In this document: one piece after another, positions 29,651 through 38,906 of the stretch
Numbering within the stretch: the stretch's first letter is position 1
Layout of the letters: each line of letters starts with the position of its first letter
Source: Streptomyces melanogenes
GTDB lineage: Bacteria > Actinomycetota > Actinomycetes > Streptomycetales > Streptomycetaceae
Assembly: GCF_014649795.1 (NCBI RefSeq)
Contig: NZ_BMTS01000005.1
Location: 1 to 64,000, forward strand
Length of the DNA: 64,000 nucleotides
Direction of reading: 5' to 3'
Made by a program: the position numbers and the translations under genes
The notes under the pieces: generated by a model
What the model saw: only the letters and a program-made list of their open reading frames with translations
The model's database searches: none
What the model was told of the DNA's origin: nothing

Positions 29651-31246
29651 ATGACCGCCACCACACCCCCGCCCCCCTCTCCCTCCCCAGCCCGGGCGGG
29701 CGCCGACGCCGATGACGCCGCGCTCGCCGAACTCGGGTACAAGCCGGGCCTCAAGCGCACCCTCGGCAACTTCCACACCTTCGCCGCCGGGATCAGCTAC
29801 ATCTCGATCCTGACCGGCACGTTCCAGATGTTCTACTTCGGCGTCAGCCTCGGGGGCCCGGCCTACTGGTGGTCGTGGCCCCTGGTCTTCGTCGGCCAGC
29901 TGATGGTCGCGCTCTGCTTCTGCGAGCTGGCCGCCCGCTACCCGGTCGCCGGATCCGTCTACAACTGGGCCAAGAACCTGGGCGGTCCGCACGTCGGCTG
30001 GCTGGCCGGCTGGATGATGACGCTGGCGAGCATGGTCTCGCTGGCCGCCGTCGCGCTGGCCCTCCAGCTGACGCTCCCCCAGATCTCGTCGTGGTTCCAG
30101 TTCGTGGGCGACGGCAGCGGGAAGTACGACGCGGCCGCCAACGCCGTCGTCCTGGCCTGCGGGCTTGTCCTCTTCACCACCCTGGTCAACGCGTTCGGCG
30201 TCAAGCTGATGGCCCGGATCAACACGGCCGGCGTCTTCATCGAGCTGGTCGCCGCGGTGATCCTGGTGATCCTGCTGGCCGCGCACATCACCCGCGGCCC
30301 CAGCGCCATCGTGGAGACCCACGGCATCGGCGCCGGCCAGAACCTGGGCTACTTCGGCGCCTTCCTCACCGCCTCGCTCGCCTCCGCGTACGTGATGTAC
30401 GGCTTCGACACCGCGTCCTCGCTCGGTGAGGAGGCGGTCGACCCCAGCCGCAACGCGCCGCGCGCGATCCTGCGGGCGCTGATCGCCTCGTTCGTCATCG
30501 GCGGCCTCATCCTGCTGTGCGCGCTGCTCGCCACGCCGGACCTGAGCGCGCCCGAACTCTCCGTGGACGGGCTCCAGTACGTGGTCCTGAGCACGCTGGG
30601 CGACACCATGGGCCAGGCGCTGCTGTGGTGCGTGGTGATCGCGGTCGTGGTCTGCGAGCTCGCCGTGCACACCGCGGGCATCCGGCTGATGTTCGCGATG
30701 GCCCGGGACAACAACCTGCCCGGCGGCAGTCGGCTCGCCAAGATCAGCCCGCGCTTCCAGACCCCGATCGCGCCCGCCGTGGTCTGCGGTCTGGTCGCCA
30801 TCGGCATCCTGCTGGTCAACATCAAGCAGCCGCAGATCTTCTCGGTCGTCACCAGCATCGCGATCATCATGATCTACGTGGCGTATCTGCTGGTCACGAT
30901 GCCCATGCTGGTCCGCAGGCTGCGCGGCACCTGGCAGCCCGCGCCCGGGCGCTTCTCGCTCGGCCGCTTCGGCCTCCCCGTGAACATCGTCGCGGTGCTG
31001 TGGGGCCTGGGCATGACCGTCAACCTGCTGTGGCCGCGCGCCGCCGTCTACAACGCGGCGGCCCCGTACCACTGGTACCTGCGCTGGGGCGGCGTGCTGT
31101 TCGTCGGCGCCGTCACCGTGGGCGGCTTCGCCTACTACTGGTTCGTCCAGCGCCACCGCACCGGCGTCCTCGCCGACCACGCCGCCGAGAAGCAGGACAC
31201 CGACCCCACCACCACCCCCGGCACCACCGCCGCCGCCACCGGCTGA
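29651..31246 (+). CDS. APC-family permease, putative choline/amine importer
   Basis: A 531-aa amino acid/polyamine/organocation transporter with a Pro-rich N-terminal tail and about twelve hydrophobic segments, from FHTFAAGISYISILTGTFQMFYFG onward. FCELAARYPVAGSVYNWAKNLGG, SAYVMYGFDTASSLGEEAVDPS and APRAILRAL are family signatures shared with GABA/choline-type members. Its place between aldehyde dehydrogenase and GMC oxidase suggests it imports choline, carnitine or betaine. AGGAGTGATCCCCG precedes the ATG. The substrate is inferred from context only. Confidence 0.85.
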   Translation: MTATTPPPPSPSPARAGADADDAALAELGYKPGLKRTLGNFHTFAAGISYISILTGTFQMFYFGVSLGGPAYWWSWPLVFVGQLMVALCFCELAARYPVAGSVYNWAKNLGGPHVGWLAGWMMTLASMVSLAAVALALQLTLPQISSWFQFVGDGSGKYDAAANAVVLACGLVLFTTLVNAFGVKLMARINTAGVFIELVAAVILVILLAAHITRGPSAIVETHGIGAGQNLGYFGAFLTASLASAYVMYGFDTASSLGEEAVDPSRNAPRAILRALIASFVIGGLILLCALLATPDLSAPELSVDGLQYVVLSTLGDTMGQALLWCVVIAVVVCELAVHTAGIRLMFAMARDNNLPGGSRLAKISPRFQTPIAPAVVCGLVAIGILLVNIKQPQIFSVVTSIAIIMIYVAYLLVTMPMLVRRLRGTWQPAPGRFSLGRFGLPVNIVAVLWGLGMTVNLLWPRAAVYNAAAPYHWYLRWGGVLFVGAVTVGGFAYYWFVQRHRTGVLADHAAEKQDTDPTTTPGTTAAATG

Positions 31247-31265
31247 AGCAAGGAGCGAAGGAATC

Positions 31266-32843
31266 ATGAACGAGGCCAACACCGGTACGCACCCGGACGA
31301 GTTCGACTACGTCGTCGTCGGCGGCGGCACCGCGGGCAACGTTGTCGCGGCCCGGCTCAGCGAGGACCCCTCGGTGACCGTGTGCGTCCTGGAAGCGGGC
31401 CCCTCGGACGTCGGCGACGACAACGTGCTGCGCCTGGAGCGCTGGATGGGGCTGCTCGAATCGGGCTACGACTGGGACTACCCGGTCGAGCCGCAGGAGC
31501 GCGGCAACAGCATGATGCGCCACGCGCGCGCCAAGGTGCTCGGCGGCTGCTCCTCGCACAACTCCTGCATAGCCTTCTGGGCGCCCGCCGAGGACCTGGA
31601 CGGCTGGGCGGCCGAGGGCTGTACGGGCTGGGGCGCCGAGGACGTCTTCCCGCTCTACCAGCGCCTGGAGAACAACGACGCGCCCGGCGAGCACCACGGC
31701 CGCAGCGGCCCGGTGAAGCTGCGCACCATCAAGGGCGAGGACCCGTGCGGCAGCGCGCTGCTCGACGCGTGCGCCCAGAACGGCATCCCCACCACGCCCT
31801 TCAACACCGGCCGTACGGTGGTCAGAGGCGCCAACTGGTTCCAGATCAACTCGGACGAGAACAACATCCGCCAGTCGTCCTCGGTCGCGTATCTGCACCC
31901 GATCATCGGCAAGCGGCCCAATCTGACCGTACGGACCGGGATCCGCGCCAAGCGGCTGGTGATCGGCGAGGACCGGCGCTGCACCGGCGTCGAGTACCTG
32001 GACCCCGACCTGGTGCACACCCGTACCGTCTCCGCGCGGCGCGAGGTCGTCGTCAGCTGCGGCTCGATCGACACGCCCAAGCTGCTGATGCTCTCCGGGA
32101 TCGGCCCCGCCGACCATCTGCGCGAGGTGGGCGTGGAGCCGCTGGTGCACTCCCCCGGCGTCGGCGAGAACCTCCAGGACCACCCCGAGGGCGTCATCAT
32201 GTGGGACGCCAAGCGGCCGATGCCGACCCGCTCCAACCAGTGGTGGGAGATCGGGATCTTCGCGGACACCGAGCCGGGCCTGGACCGGCCGGACCTGATG
32301 TTCCACTACGGGTCGGTGCCGTTCGACATGAACACCGCCCGGCACGGCTACCCGACCAGCGAGAACGCGTTCTGTCTGACGCCCAACGTCACGCACGCCA
32401 AGTCGCGCGGCACGGTCCGGCTGCGCACCCGCGACTACCGCGACAAGCCGATGGTCGACCCGCGCTACTTCACGCACGAGCACGACGTGCGGGTGATGAC
32501 GTACGGACTGCGGCTCGCCCGGGAGATCGCCGCGCAGCCCGCGCTGGCGGACTGGGCGGGCGCGGAGCTGGCGCCCGGGCCCGACGTCCGCACCGACGAC
32601 GAGCTGTTCGAGTACATCCGCACTACGCACAACACGGTCTACCACCCGGCGTGCACGGTGAAGATGGGCGCCGACGACGACGCGATGGCCCCGCTCGACG
32701 CCCGCCTTCGCGTCAAGGGCATCCGCGGACTGCGCGTCGCCGACGGGTCGGTGATGCCGGAGCTGGTCACCGTCAACCCGTGCATCACGACGATGATGAT
32801 CGGCGAGAAGTGCGCGGACATGATGAAGGCGGACGCGAGCTGA
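31266..32843 (+). CDS. GMC oxidoreductase, probable choline dehydrogenase/oxidase
   Basis: A 525-aa GMC flavoprotein. The FAD fold is at FDYVVVGGGTAGNVVAARL with the VLEAG end of the second strand; GMC motif 1 is RAKVLGGCSSHNSCIAFWAP and motif 2 is GSIDTPKLLMLSGIGP. The active-site His is in YHPACTVKMG, with the second conserved polar residue in TVNPCITTMMIGEKCA, where BetA usually has Asn. It should oxidise choline to betaine aldehyde for the upstream dehydrogenase; it is a little shorter than BetA, so another alcohol is possible. It lies 19 nt after the permease and ends at a strong hairpin. Confidence 0.87.
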   Translation: MNEANTGTHPDEFDYVVVGGGTAGNVVAARLSEDPSVTVCVLEAGPSDVGDDNVLRLERWMGLLESGYDWDYPVEPQERGNSMMRHARAKVLGGCSSHNSCIAFWAPAEDLDGWAAEGCTGWGAEDVFPLYQRLENNDAPGEHHGRSGPVKLRTIKGEDPCGSALLDACAQNGIPTTPFNTGRTVVRGANWFQINSDENNIRQSSSVAYLHPIIGKRPNLTVRTGIRAKRLVIGEDRRCTGVEYLDPDLVHTRTVSARREVVVSCGSIDTPKLLMLSGIGPADHLREVGVEPLVHSPGVGENLQDHPEGVIMWDAKRPMPTRSNQWWEIGIFADTEPGLDRPDLMFHYGSVPFDMNTARHGYPTSENAFCLTPNVTHAKSRGTVRLRTRDYRDKPMVDPRYFTHEHDVRVMTYGLRLAREIAAQPALADWAGAELAPGPDVRTDDELFEYIRTTHNTVYHPACTVKMGADDDAMAPLDARLRVKGIRGLRVADGSVMPELVTVNPCITTMMIGEKCADMMKADAS

Positions 32844-32847
32844 GGGT

Positions 32848-32873
32848 CCGGGGGGCGCTTGCGCGCCCCCCGG
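32848..32873. terminator. Perfect 11-bp hairpin between convergent operons
   Basis: CCGGGGGGCGC (32848-32858) pairs with GCGCCCCCCGG (32863-32873) over a TTGC loop. It lies directly between the stop of the GMC gene and the stop of the minus-strand condensin ATPase at 32875, so it probably serves both. Confidence 0.8.
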
Positions 32874-32874
32874 C

Positions 32875-35800
32875 TCACGCCGGCTTCTTGAACATCCTGG
32901 TGGCCGTGATCTCCCCGTGCACCGACCCGTCCGGGTCCTTCGGCAGGCCCGGCCGCAGGTGCTCCTCGACGCTGATGTACTTCAGGCCCGCCCGCAGGTC
33001 CGCGTCGTTGCGCAACCGGATGACCAGCGGGAACTCCGCGAGCGCCGTCGTGTCGAACAGGCCCGTGGTGTACAGGAGCTGGACGCCGAGCGCGTCCGAC
33101 ACGGCCCGCTGGAGCTCAAGGAGATACGTGGCGTTGGCGCGGCCGATCGGGTTGTCCAGGAACAGCGTGCCCGCGTGGCGGTGCTTGTCGCGGCCCCGGT
33201 CGTTGCTGCGCAGCGCGGCCATCGTGCAGTACAGCGCGATCGCGGCGGTGAGCAGCTGTCCGCCGGAGAACACGTCGCCCATCTGCCCGACCGGGACGCG
33301 CTCGGCGCGCAGCACCGCGTCCGGCTTCAGGATCTCCACGGCGATGCCGCGCGGCTCAAGGGCGGCCTGAACTCCCCGCAGCAGCAGGGACATTCCGTCC
33401 CGGCGCATGTCGGAGTTCTTCTTCAGGGCCGCGCGCGTCGCCTCGTCGATGACCTCGCCAAGCCGCTCGGTGAGCGTGGCCTGGTCGGGCTCCTCGAAGC
33501 GGATCCGCAGGAACTCCTGCCCCGACCACTCGCCGAGCCCCTCCGGCAGCTGCGAGAGCCGCTGGGCCGAGCGCAGCGTGGTCAGCGCCGACTCGACGAG
33601 CCCGCGCAGCCGGTCCACGATCGAGTCGCGGTTGCGCTCCAGCTGCTCCAGCTCGTCGGTGAGGACCCGCAGCCGGGGCGCGAACGCCGCCGCCCAGGAC
33701 GCCGCGTGCTCGGGCAGCGCGGCGGCGGGCAGCTCCCGGATCTGCTGGCGGGCGGGGGTGCGCACCTGCTCGTACCGGGTCGCGTTGGCGTGCCGGACCA
33801 GGACGTCCGAGGCCTCCCGGACGGCGGCCTCGGCGCCCGACAGGTCGCCCGCGCAGCCGCGCAGCGACCGCCGGGCCTCGGCGGCCGACTGCCGGGCCTC
33901 GGCGAGGTCGCCGGGGAACGGCTCGGGCGACTGCTCGTCCTCCTCCTGCTGGTGGTCGCGGAGCAGGTCGCGCAGGAGCGCGGCCGTCTCGTCGAAGCCG
34001 CCGACCGCGTCCTCGGCGGCCCGGTGGGCCTGGAGGAGCTCGGCGTGCGCGGCGCGCGAGGTCTCCAACTCGGCGGTGCGGGCGGCCAGTTCGGCCGTCG
34101 CGGTGCGCAGCAGGGCCTGGGCCTGCTCGGCGTCGCCGGGGACCTGCTCGGCGGGCAGCTCGGTGTGCGCCTCGCCGTCCTCGGGGGCCAGCCGCTCGGC
34201 CTCGCCGCGCAGCCGCCCGAGCTGCTCGCTCGCCGCCGACGCCCTGGTCTCAAGCAGCTGTACGAGGGATTCGGCGCGGGCCGCGGCGGCCTGCCGGGAC
34301 GGGCCGTCGGCGCCGTCGGTGCCCTCCAGGAGCTGGGCGGCTCGGGTGCGGACCTTGTTGGTGAGCCGGTCCAGCTCGGCGACCGCGGCGCTCTCGTCGC
34401 TCTCCGCGCGCGCCTGCTCGGCGCGCAGATCGGCGCCGACGCCGACCTTCTCGTACAGCTGGGAGGCGGCCCGGTAGGCCTCGCGCAGGGCGGGCAGCGC
34501 GGCCTTGGGGGCGGCGGCGTCCGGCTCCGGCAGGTTCTCCGGCGCGCCCGCGATCTCGGCGCGCTCGGCGCGCAGCGCGCGGGCGGTGCGGTGGGCGTCG
34601 TCGGCGGCGCGCTGGGCGCCCCTGCGGTCCTCGTCGGCGGCCCGGGCGCGCTCCAGGAGGGACTGGGCGCGGGCCTCGGACTCGGCGGCCTCGTCGACGA
34701 GTTCGCGCAGGGTGCTCTGCCAGCCCGCGCGCTCGCGCAGCCGGAAGGCGAGCCCGGCCAGCGCGTCGGCGGCGCGGCGGGCGCGCTGGGCGGCCTCCTG
34801 GCGCTCGTCGCGGACCCGGGACGCCTCGGCGGCGGCCTCGTCGGCCTCCGCCCGTTCCGTACGGGCCTCGGCCAGCTCCTCCAGGGCGGCCTTGGCGGCG
34901 GCGCGCGCGTCCCGCGCGGCCGTGGCGAGCTCGTCGAGCATCCCGGGCGGGCAGTCGGCGCGCCAGGAGCCGAGCCGCGCGGCGAGCCCCCGGTCGCCCG
35001 CGAGGCGGGCGGCGAGGGCGCGGATCTCCTCGTCTCGGGCGGCGGCGCGGGTGCGCAGCGCCTGCCGCTCCTCGTCGGCGGCGTGCTCGTCGTGCATGGC
35101 CGGGTTCGGCGGGACGAGGAAGACGTCCGTCTCACTCGCGCCCTGCTCGCCCTGCCGGGGAACCGGCGCGAGCACCGCGGCGGCGGTGCCGACGGCCACC
35201 GCGGACCGGGGCAGCAGCGCCGCGCCTGCCAGCGCCTCGCGGGCCCGGACGTGCGAGGCGGGGTCGGTGATCACCACGCCGTCGACCAGCTCGGGGCGGG
35301 CCGCGAGGACCGATGCGTGGTCGGCCGGGTCGACGGCCTGGGCGAGGTAGCGCCAGCCGGGCAGGGCGGGGATGCCGTGCTCGCCCAGGTACTCGACGGT
35401 GGCGAGGACGTCGGGCCCGGGCGGCAGCAGTCCGCCGTCGCCGAGGGCGCCGAGGATGCGGGCGTCGTCGGCGGCGGCGGTCCGCAGCTCGAACAGGTGC
35501 CGCTCGGCGGAGGCGATGCCCTGGTCCAGGAGCTGCCGCAGCTCGTCGGCCTGGCGGTCCAGCTCCTCGGCGGTCAGCGGGGTGTCCGCGCCGTCCGCCC
35601 CGAAGGCGGCGGGGGTGCCGTGCACCGCGTGGTGGACGGCCTCCGCCGCGTACATCGCCTTGCGCGGCAGCGGGACCCCGGCCGCCGGGGCGGACGGGAG
35701 GCCGAGGAGCTCGGCGAGGCGCTCGTCGGCGGCGATCGACTCGGCGGCGCGGCGCTCCGCGTCGTACGCGTTCCCTGCGGCCTCGGCCGCGTCCTGGGCG

Positions 35801-37536
35801 CGGGCCGCGGCCAGTTCGGCGCGGGCCTGCTCGGCGGTGGCCTCGCGGGCGCGGTCGGCGGTGGCGCGGGCGCTCTCGCGGGCCGTGTCCCAGGCGGCGA
35901 CCGCCGTCTTCTCGGCGTCGCTGGCGGCGAGCGCGGCCCTGGCCGGGTCGGCGTCCGGGGCGCTGTCGTCCAGCCAGCCGGCCCGGACCGCCTCGGCGGT
36001 CTCCTGCTCGACCTCGGCGAGGCGCTGGCGCAGGTGCCCGGCCTCGCTGCGGGCGCGCTGCGCCTCGGTGGCGGCGGCCGTGGCGTCGCGGTGGGCGGCC
36101 TCGCTCGCCTCCTGGAGCGCGGCGGAGCGCTCCTCCTCCTCGGCGGCGACCCGCTCGCCGTCCTCGGCGGCCGTGTGCAGCGCCCGTACGAGATCGGCGG
36201 CGGCGGTGGCGCGGGCGGCCAGCGCGGGCGCGGCGTCCCGCTCGGCCTCGCGGATGGCCGCGGCCACGCGCGCGGAGCGGTCGGCGGCGGCCTTGTGCCG
36301 CAGCACGGCCTCGGCGGCCTGCCAGGCGGAGTGCAGCGTACGGGCGTCGGCCAGCTCGCGGCGCTGGGCGGTGGCGGCCTTCTCGGCGACGGCGAGCGCC
36401 AGCGAGGCGTGCCGGTAGGCGAGTTCGGAGGCGATCAGGGCGCTGCGGCCGCGCGCCTGCTCGGCCTCGGTGACGGTGTGCGCGGCGGCGGTGACCCAGC
36501 CCGCGAGGTCGGTGGCGCGTCCGCGCTCCTGGCCCGCGCGCGCGGAGAGCCTGCGCGCCAGCGTACGCGTACGGCGCTCGGCACCGGCGTGGATGTCGCG
36601 CGCGCGGGAGCGGGCCTCGGCGGCCTCGACGATCTTGTTGAGCAGGTCCACCGAACCGGCGGTGAAGTCGCGCTCGGCGGTCAGCTCGGCGCGGCGGCCC
36701 AGCTTGTTGCCGAAGCCGCCGACCAGGTCCGCGAGGCCGTCGGTGTCCCGGGTGTCGGTGACGGCGCGCAGCAGCAGGTCGGTGAAGTCGGAGTCCTTCT
36801 TGACCGCGAAGAGACCGGCGGCCTCGCCCTCGTCCGCGTTCATCTCGCGCTGGTAGCGGAAGAGTTCGGGGTCCAGGCCGAGGTCGCCCAGGTGCTCGTT
36901 CCAGCGGTCGTGGATCTCCTCCCAGACCACGTCGAGGTGCGGATACGCCTTGCCCGCCTCGGTGACCGCGTCGCGGAAGCCCTTCATGGTGCGGCGCCTG
37001 CCCTGGGCGCCGGAGGCGCCCTCGGCGGCCGGGCGCATCGCGCTGGACTCGGCGACCGGCAGCGAGTCCAGGCTGAGGCCCGGGCCGGGCCGGAACGAGT
37101 ACCAGGCCTCGGCGAACTTCCTCGGGTCGTTGGAGACCTGCCGCCCCCGCCACTCGCTCACCTTGCCGACCACGACCAGCTCGCCGGTGAGGGTGTGCTG
37201 CCACTCCAGGGCGACGTGGCCGCAGTCGTCGGCGAGCAGGAACTTGCGCAGCACGCCGGAGCTGGCGCCGCCCAGGGTGTTGCGGTGGCCGGGCAGCATC
37301 ACCGAGAAGATCAGCTTGAGCAGGACGGACTTGCCACCGCCGTTCTCCAGGAAGAGCACGCCGGCGGGGGCGGGGCGGCGCGGCGGGCCGACCGGCTCGT
37401 CCTCGAAGAACTCCGCCTGGGTGGGCGCCGGGTGGGGCACGGGCGCGCCCACGCCGCGCAGGTCCAGCACGGTGTCGGCGTAACGCGCACCGGCGGGGCC
37501 GATGGAGTAGAGGCGGACCCGGGACAGCTCGTACAT
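32875..37536 (-). CDS. MksB/JetC-like SMC-family ATPase with unusual Walker B
   Basis: A 1553-aa SMC-like protein. An N-terminal ATP-binding half with P-loop FLENGGGKS (62-70, K69) and a C-terminal half with signature FSGGQ (1423-1427) and Walker B GTLFLDNPIGRAN (D1461, N1462) flank about 1000 residues of Ala/Glu/Arg-rich coiled coil. A globular, hinge-like interruption lies near residues 630-820 (LPSAPAAGVPLPRKAMY, GIPALPGWRYLAQAVD). Expected role: loop-extruding or DNA-clamping motor with the two upstream gene products. Oddity: the catalytic Glu after the Walker-B Asp is Asn. The ATG is 43 nt after the MksE-like gene. Function is inferred from architecture. Confidence 0.85.
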   Translation of the reverse strand: MYELSRVRLYSIGPAGARYADTVLDLRGVGAPVPHPAPTQAEFFEDEPVGPPRRPAPAGVLFLENGGGKSVLLKLIFSVMLPGHRNTLGGASSGVLRKFLLADDCGHVALEWQHTLTGELVVVGKVSEWRGRQVSNDPRKFAEAWYSFRPGPGLSLDSLPVAESSAMRPAAEGASGAQGRRRTMKGFRDAVTEAGKAYPHLDVVWEEIHDRWNEHLGDLGLDPELFRYQREMNADEGEAAGLFAVKKDSDFTDLLLRAVTDTRDTDGLADLVGGFGNKLGRRAELTAERDFTAGSVDLLNKIVEAAEARSRARDIHAGAERRTRTLARRLSARAGQERGRATDLAGWVTAAAHTVTEAEQARGRSALIASELAYRHASLALAVAEKAATAQRRELADARTLHSAWQAAEAVLRHKAAADRSARVAAAIREAERDAAPALAARATAAADLVRALHTAAEDGERVAAEEEERSAALQEASEAAHRDATAAATEAQRARSEAGHLRQRLAEVEQETAEAVRAGWLDDSAPDADPARAALAASDAEKTAVAAWDTARESARATADRAREATAEQARAELAAARAQDAAEAAGNAYDAERRAAESIAADERLAELLGLPSAPAAGVPLPRKAMYAAEAVHHAVHGTPAAFGADGADTPLTAEELDRQADELRQLLDQGIASAERHLFELRTAAADDARILGALGDGGLLPPGPDVLATVEYLGEHGIPALPGWRYLAQAVDPADHASVLAARPELVDGVVITDPASHVRAREALAGAALLPRSAVAVGTAAAVLAPVPRQGEQGASETDVFLVPPNPAMHDEHAADEERQALRTRAAARDEEIRALAARLAGDRGLAARLGSWRADCPPGMLDELATAARDARAAAKAALEELAEARTERAEADEAAAEASRVRDERQEAAQRARRAADALAGLAFRLRERAGWQSTLRELVDEAAESEARAQSLLERARAADEDRRGAQRAADDAHRTARALRAERAEIAGAPENLPEPDAAAPKAALPALREAYRAASQLYEKVGVGADLRAEQARAESDESAAVAELDRLTNKVRTRAAQLLEGTDGADGPSRQAAAARAESLVQLLETRASAASEQLGRLRGEAERLAPEDGEAHTELPAEQVPGDAEQAQALLRTATAELAARTAELETSRAAHAELLQAHRAAEDAVGGFDETAALLRDLLRDHQQEEDEQSPEPFPGDLAEARQSAAEARRSLRGCAGDLSGAEAAVREASDVLVRHANATRYEQVRTPARQQIRELPAAALPEHAASWAAAFAPRLRVLTDELEQLERNRDSIVDRLRGLVESALTTLRSAQRLSQLPEGLGEWSGQEFLRIRFEEPDQATLTERLGEVIDEATRAALKKNSDMRRDGMSLLLRGVQAALEPRGIAVEILKPDAVLRAERVPVGQMGDVFSGGQLLTAAIALYCTMAALRSNDRGRDKHRHAGTLFLDNPIGRANATYLLELQRAVSDALGVQLLYTTGLFDTTALAEFPLVIRLRNDADLRAGLKYISVEEHLRPGLPKDPDGSVHGEITATRMFKKPA

Positions 37537-37579
37537 GGCGGACTCTCGTAGATGGGGCGGGCAGGTACGGGGGGGGTGC

Positions 37580-38479
37580 TCAGGCGTGGAACGGGAGGCC
37601 GGCGTCGGCGGCCAGGTCGAGGTCGTCGCCGTCGGGGGGCGGCAGCAGGGTCGCGCTGCCGTCGCTGACCGCGACGACGCCGAGCTCCAGGAGCTCGGCG
37701 AGGGCGGCGCTGCCCGCCATGTCGCGGACCTGGAGCTGGTAGCGGGCGGTGGTGCGGTACGCGCCGCCCGCGTCGTCGCCGGTCCGCTGGAGAAAGCCGG
37801 ACTCGGTGAGGAACGCGACGGCCTTGGCCACGATGCCGGTGGTGGATCCGGCGAGGCGGCGGGCGTCCTTGGTGGCGCCGGTCGAGCTGCGCCGGGCGTA
37901 GATGCGCCAGGCCGCCTCCAGGCCGGGGGCGCCGGTCTCCGGGTCGGTGTTCTCGCCCTGCTCGGCGGCGCGCTCCTCCAGACGGCGGCAGGCCTGGCGG
38001 ACGAACGCGTCGACGCCGTTGACCGTGATCCGCCCGATGTAGCCGTCGTCGGCCAGGTCCTCGGGGCGGGGGAAGGCCATCGCGGCGACCGCGAGGTGGG
38101 CGAGGCCGTGCAGGAAGCGGTCGGCCGAGTCGGTGGCGGCGCGGCGGGCGTAGTCCCCCATGCGGACGGCGAAGACGGAGTCCTCGGCGGCGGTCACGGC
38201 CATGCCGGCGCGGGGCGAGACCTCCAGGACGACGAGTCCGAGGCCGGCGGCGACGGCGTCCGCGAGGCGGGCGAACGCGGGGTCCTCGCGGTGGCGGCGG
38301 AGCAGTTCCGCGTACTCCGCGTCGCGGGCGGGGAGGAGTTTGGGCTGGAGTCCGAAGGCGACGAGGCGGGCGGCGTCGGCGGCGTCGGCGGGGGTGATGC
38401 GCCGCTCGCCCCCGTCCCGGGGTACGTCGACGCCACCGTCGCCGGCGTCGGGCTCACGCTCGGGGTGGTGGTCGGTCAC
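37580..38479 (-). CDS. MksE/JetB-like accessory protein
   Basis: A 299-aa acidic protein in the middle of the condensin-like cluster. The N-terminus to about residue 25 is disordered (HHPEREPDAGDGGVDVP). The remainder is mostly helical with probable winged-helix segments (TTGIVAKAVAFLTESGFLQRTGDD, LAELLELGVVAVSDGSATLL). Size and order match the KITE-type subunit (MksE/JetB) that bridges kleisin and ATPase, but I recognise no diagnostic motif. GTG start at 38479 with AAGGAG five bases upstream. The upstream gap contains the large palindrome. Confidence 0.7.
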   Translation of the reverse strand: MTDHHPEREPDAGDGGVDVPRDGGERRITPADAADAARLVAFGLQPKLLPARDAEYAELLRRHREDPAFARLADAVAAGLGLVVLEVSPRAGMAVTAAEDSVFAVRMGDYARRAATDSADRFLHGLAHLAVAAMAFPRPEDLADDGYIGRITVNGVDAFVRQACRRLEERAAEQGENTDPETGAPGLEAAWRIYARRSSTGATKDARRLAGSTTGIVAKAVAFLTESGFLQRTGDDAGGAYRTTARYQLQVRDMAGSAALAELLELGVVAVSDGSATLLPPPDGDDLDLAADAGLPFHA

Positions 38480-38548
38480 GGGGTCTCCTTGGGGGGTGTT
38501 CGTACGTTCGTGGTGGTGCGGGCGGACGTCGCCTGCGGCGGGCTTGCT

Positions 38549-38904
38549 TCCCCACCCCACCCCTTCCCTGAAGCCCTCTGGCGGGCGGCCGGGTGGTGGG
38601 TCGGTGTGGGCTGCTGGGGGCTATGCCCCCAGACCCCCTGGGTTCGTCTGCGGACCGTGCTGGGTTGCGCGCGCAGTTCCCCGCGCCCCTAAAAGCGCCC
38701 CTGCGGGGCGCCCCGGGGATTGCCGCGCAGCGGCATCTAAGGGGCGCGGGGAACTGCGCGACCAGCCACAGACGGCCCGCAGACGAAGACAGCGGGGTGC
38801 AGTGGCCGCAGGCCCCGCCGCGGGGTCCGGGGGCGCAGCCTCCGGGAGCGGGCCTCCACCACCCACCCACCCCCGGAGGGTTTAGGGAAGGGGCGGGGAG
38901 GGGC
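38549..38904. repeat. Roughly 350-bp imperfect palindrome (two head-to-head intergenic repeats)
   Basis: The whole intergenic region folds on itself. The core is a perfect 21-bp pair, CGCGCAGTTCCCCGCGCCCC plus T (38670-38690) with its complement at 38740-38760. Outer blocks also match inverted: GTTCGTCTGCGGACCGT with its partner near 38770-38786, GGGGCTATGCCCCCAGACC with 38822-38841, and CCCCTTCCCT with AGGGAAGGGG at 38884-38893. The CGCAGTTCCCCGCGCCCC unit is a repeat I recall as abundant between Streptomyces genes. It separates genes one and two of the condensin-like cluster. Confidence 0.85.
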
Positions 38905-38906
38905 AA

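Noticed and set aside
32917..37551. A 1544-codon open frame on the plus strand opposite the SMC-like gene
   Set aside because: It is a mirror of the minus-strand gene caused by extreme GC bias; it is Gly/Val/Leu/Arg-rich, has no motif or ribosome site, and the minus frame has clear ATPase motifs.
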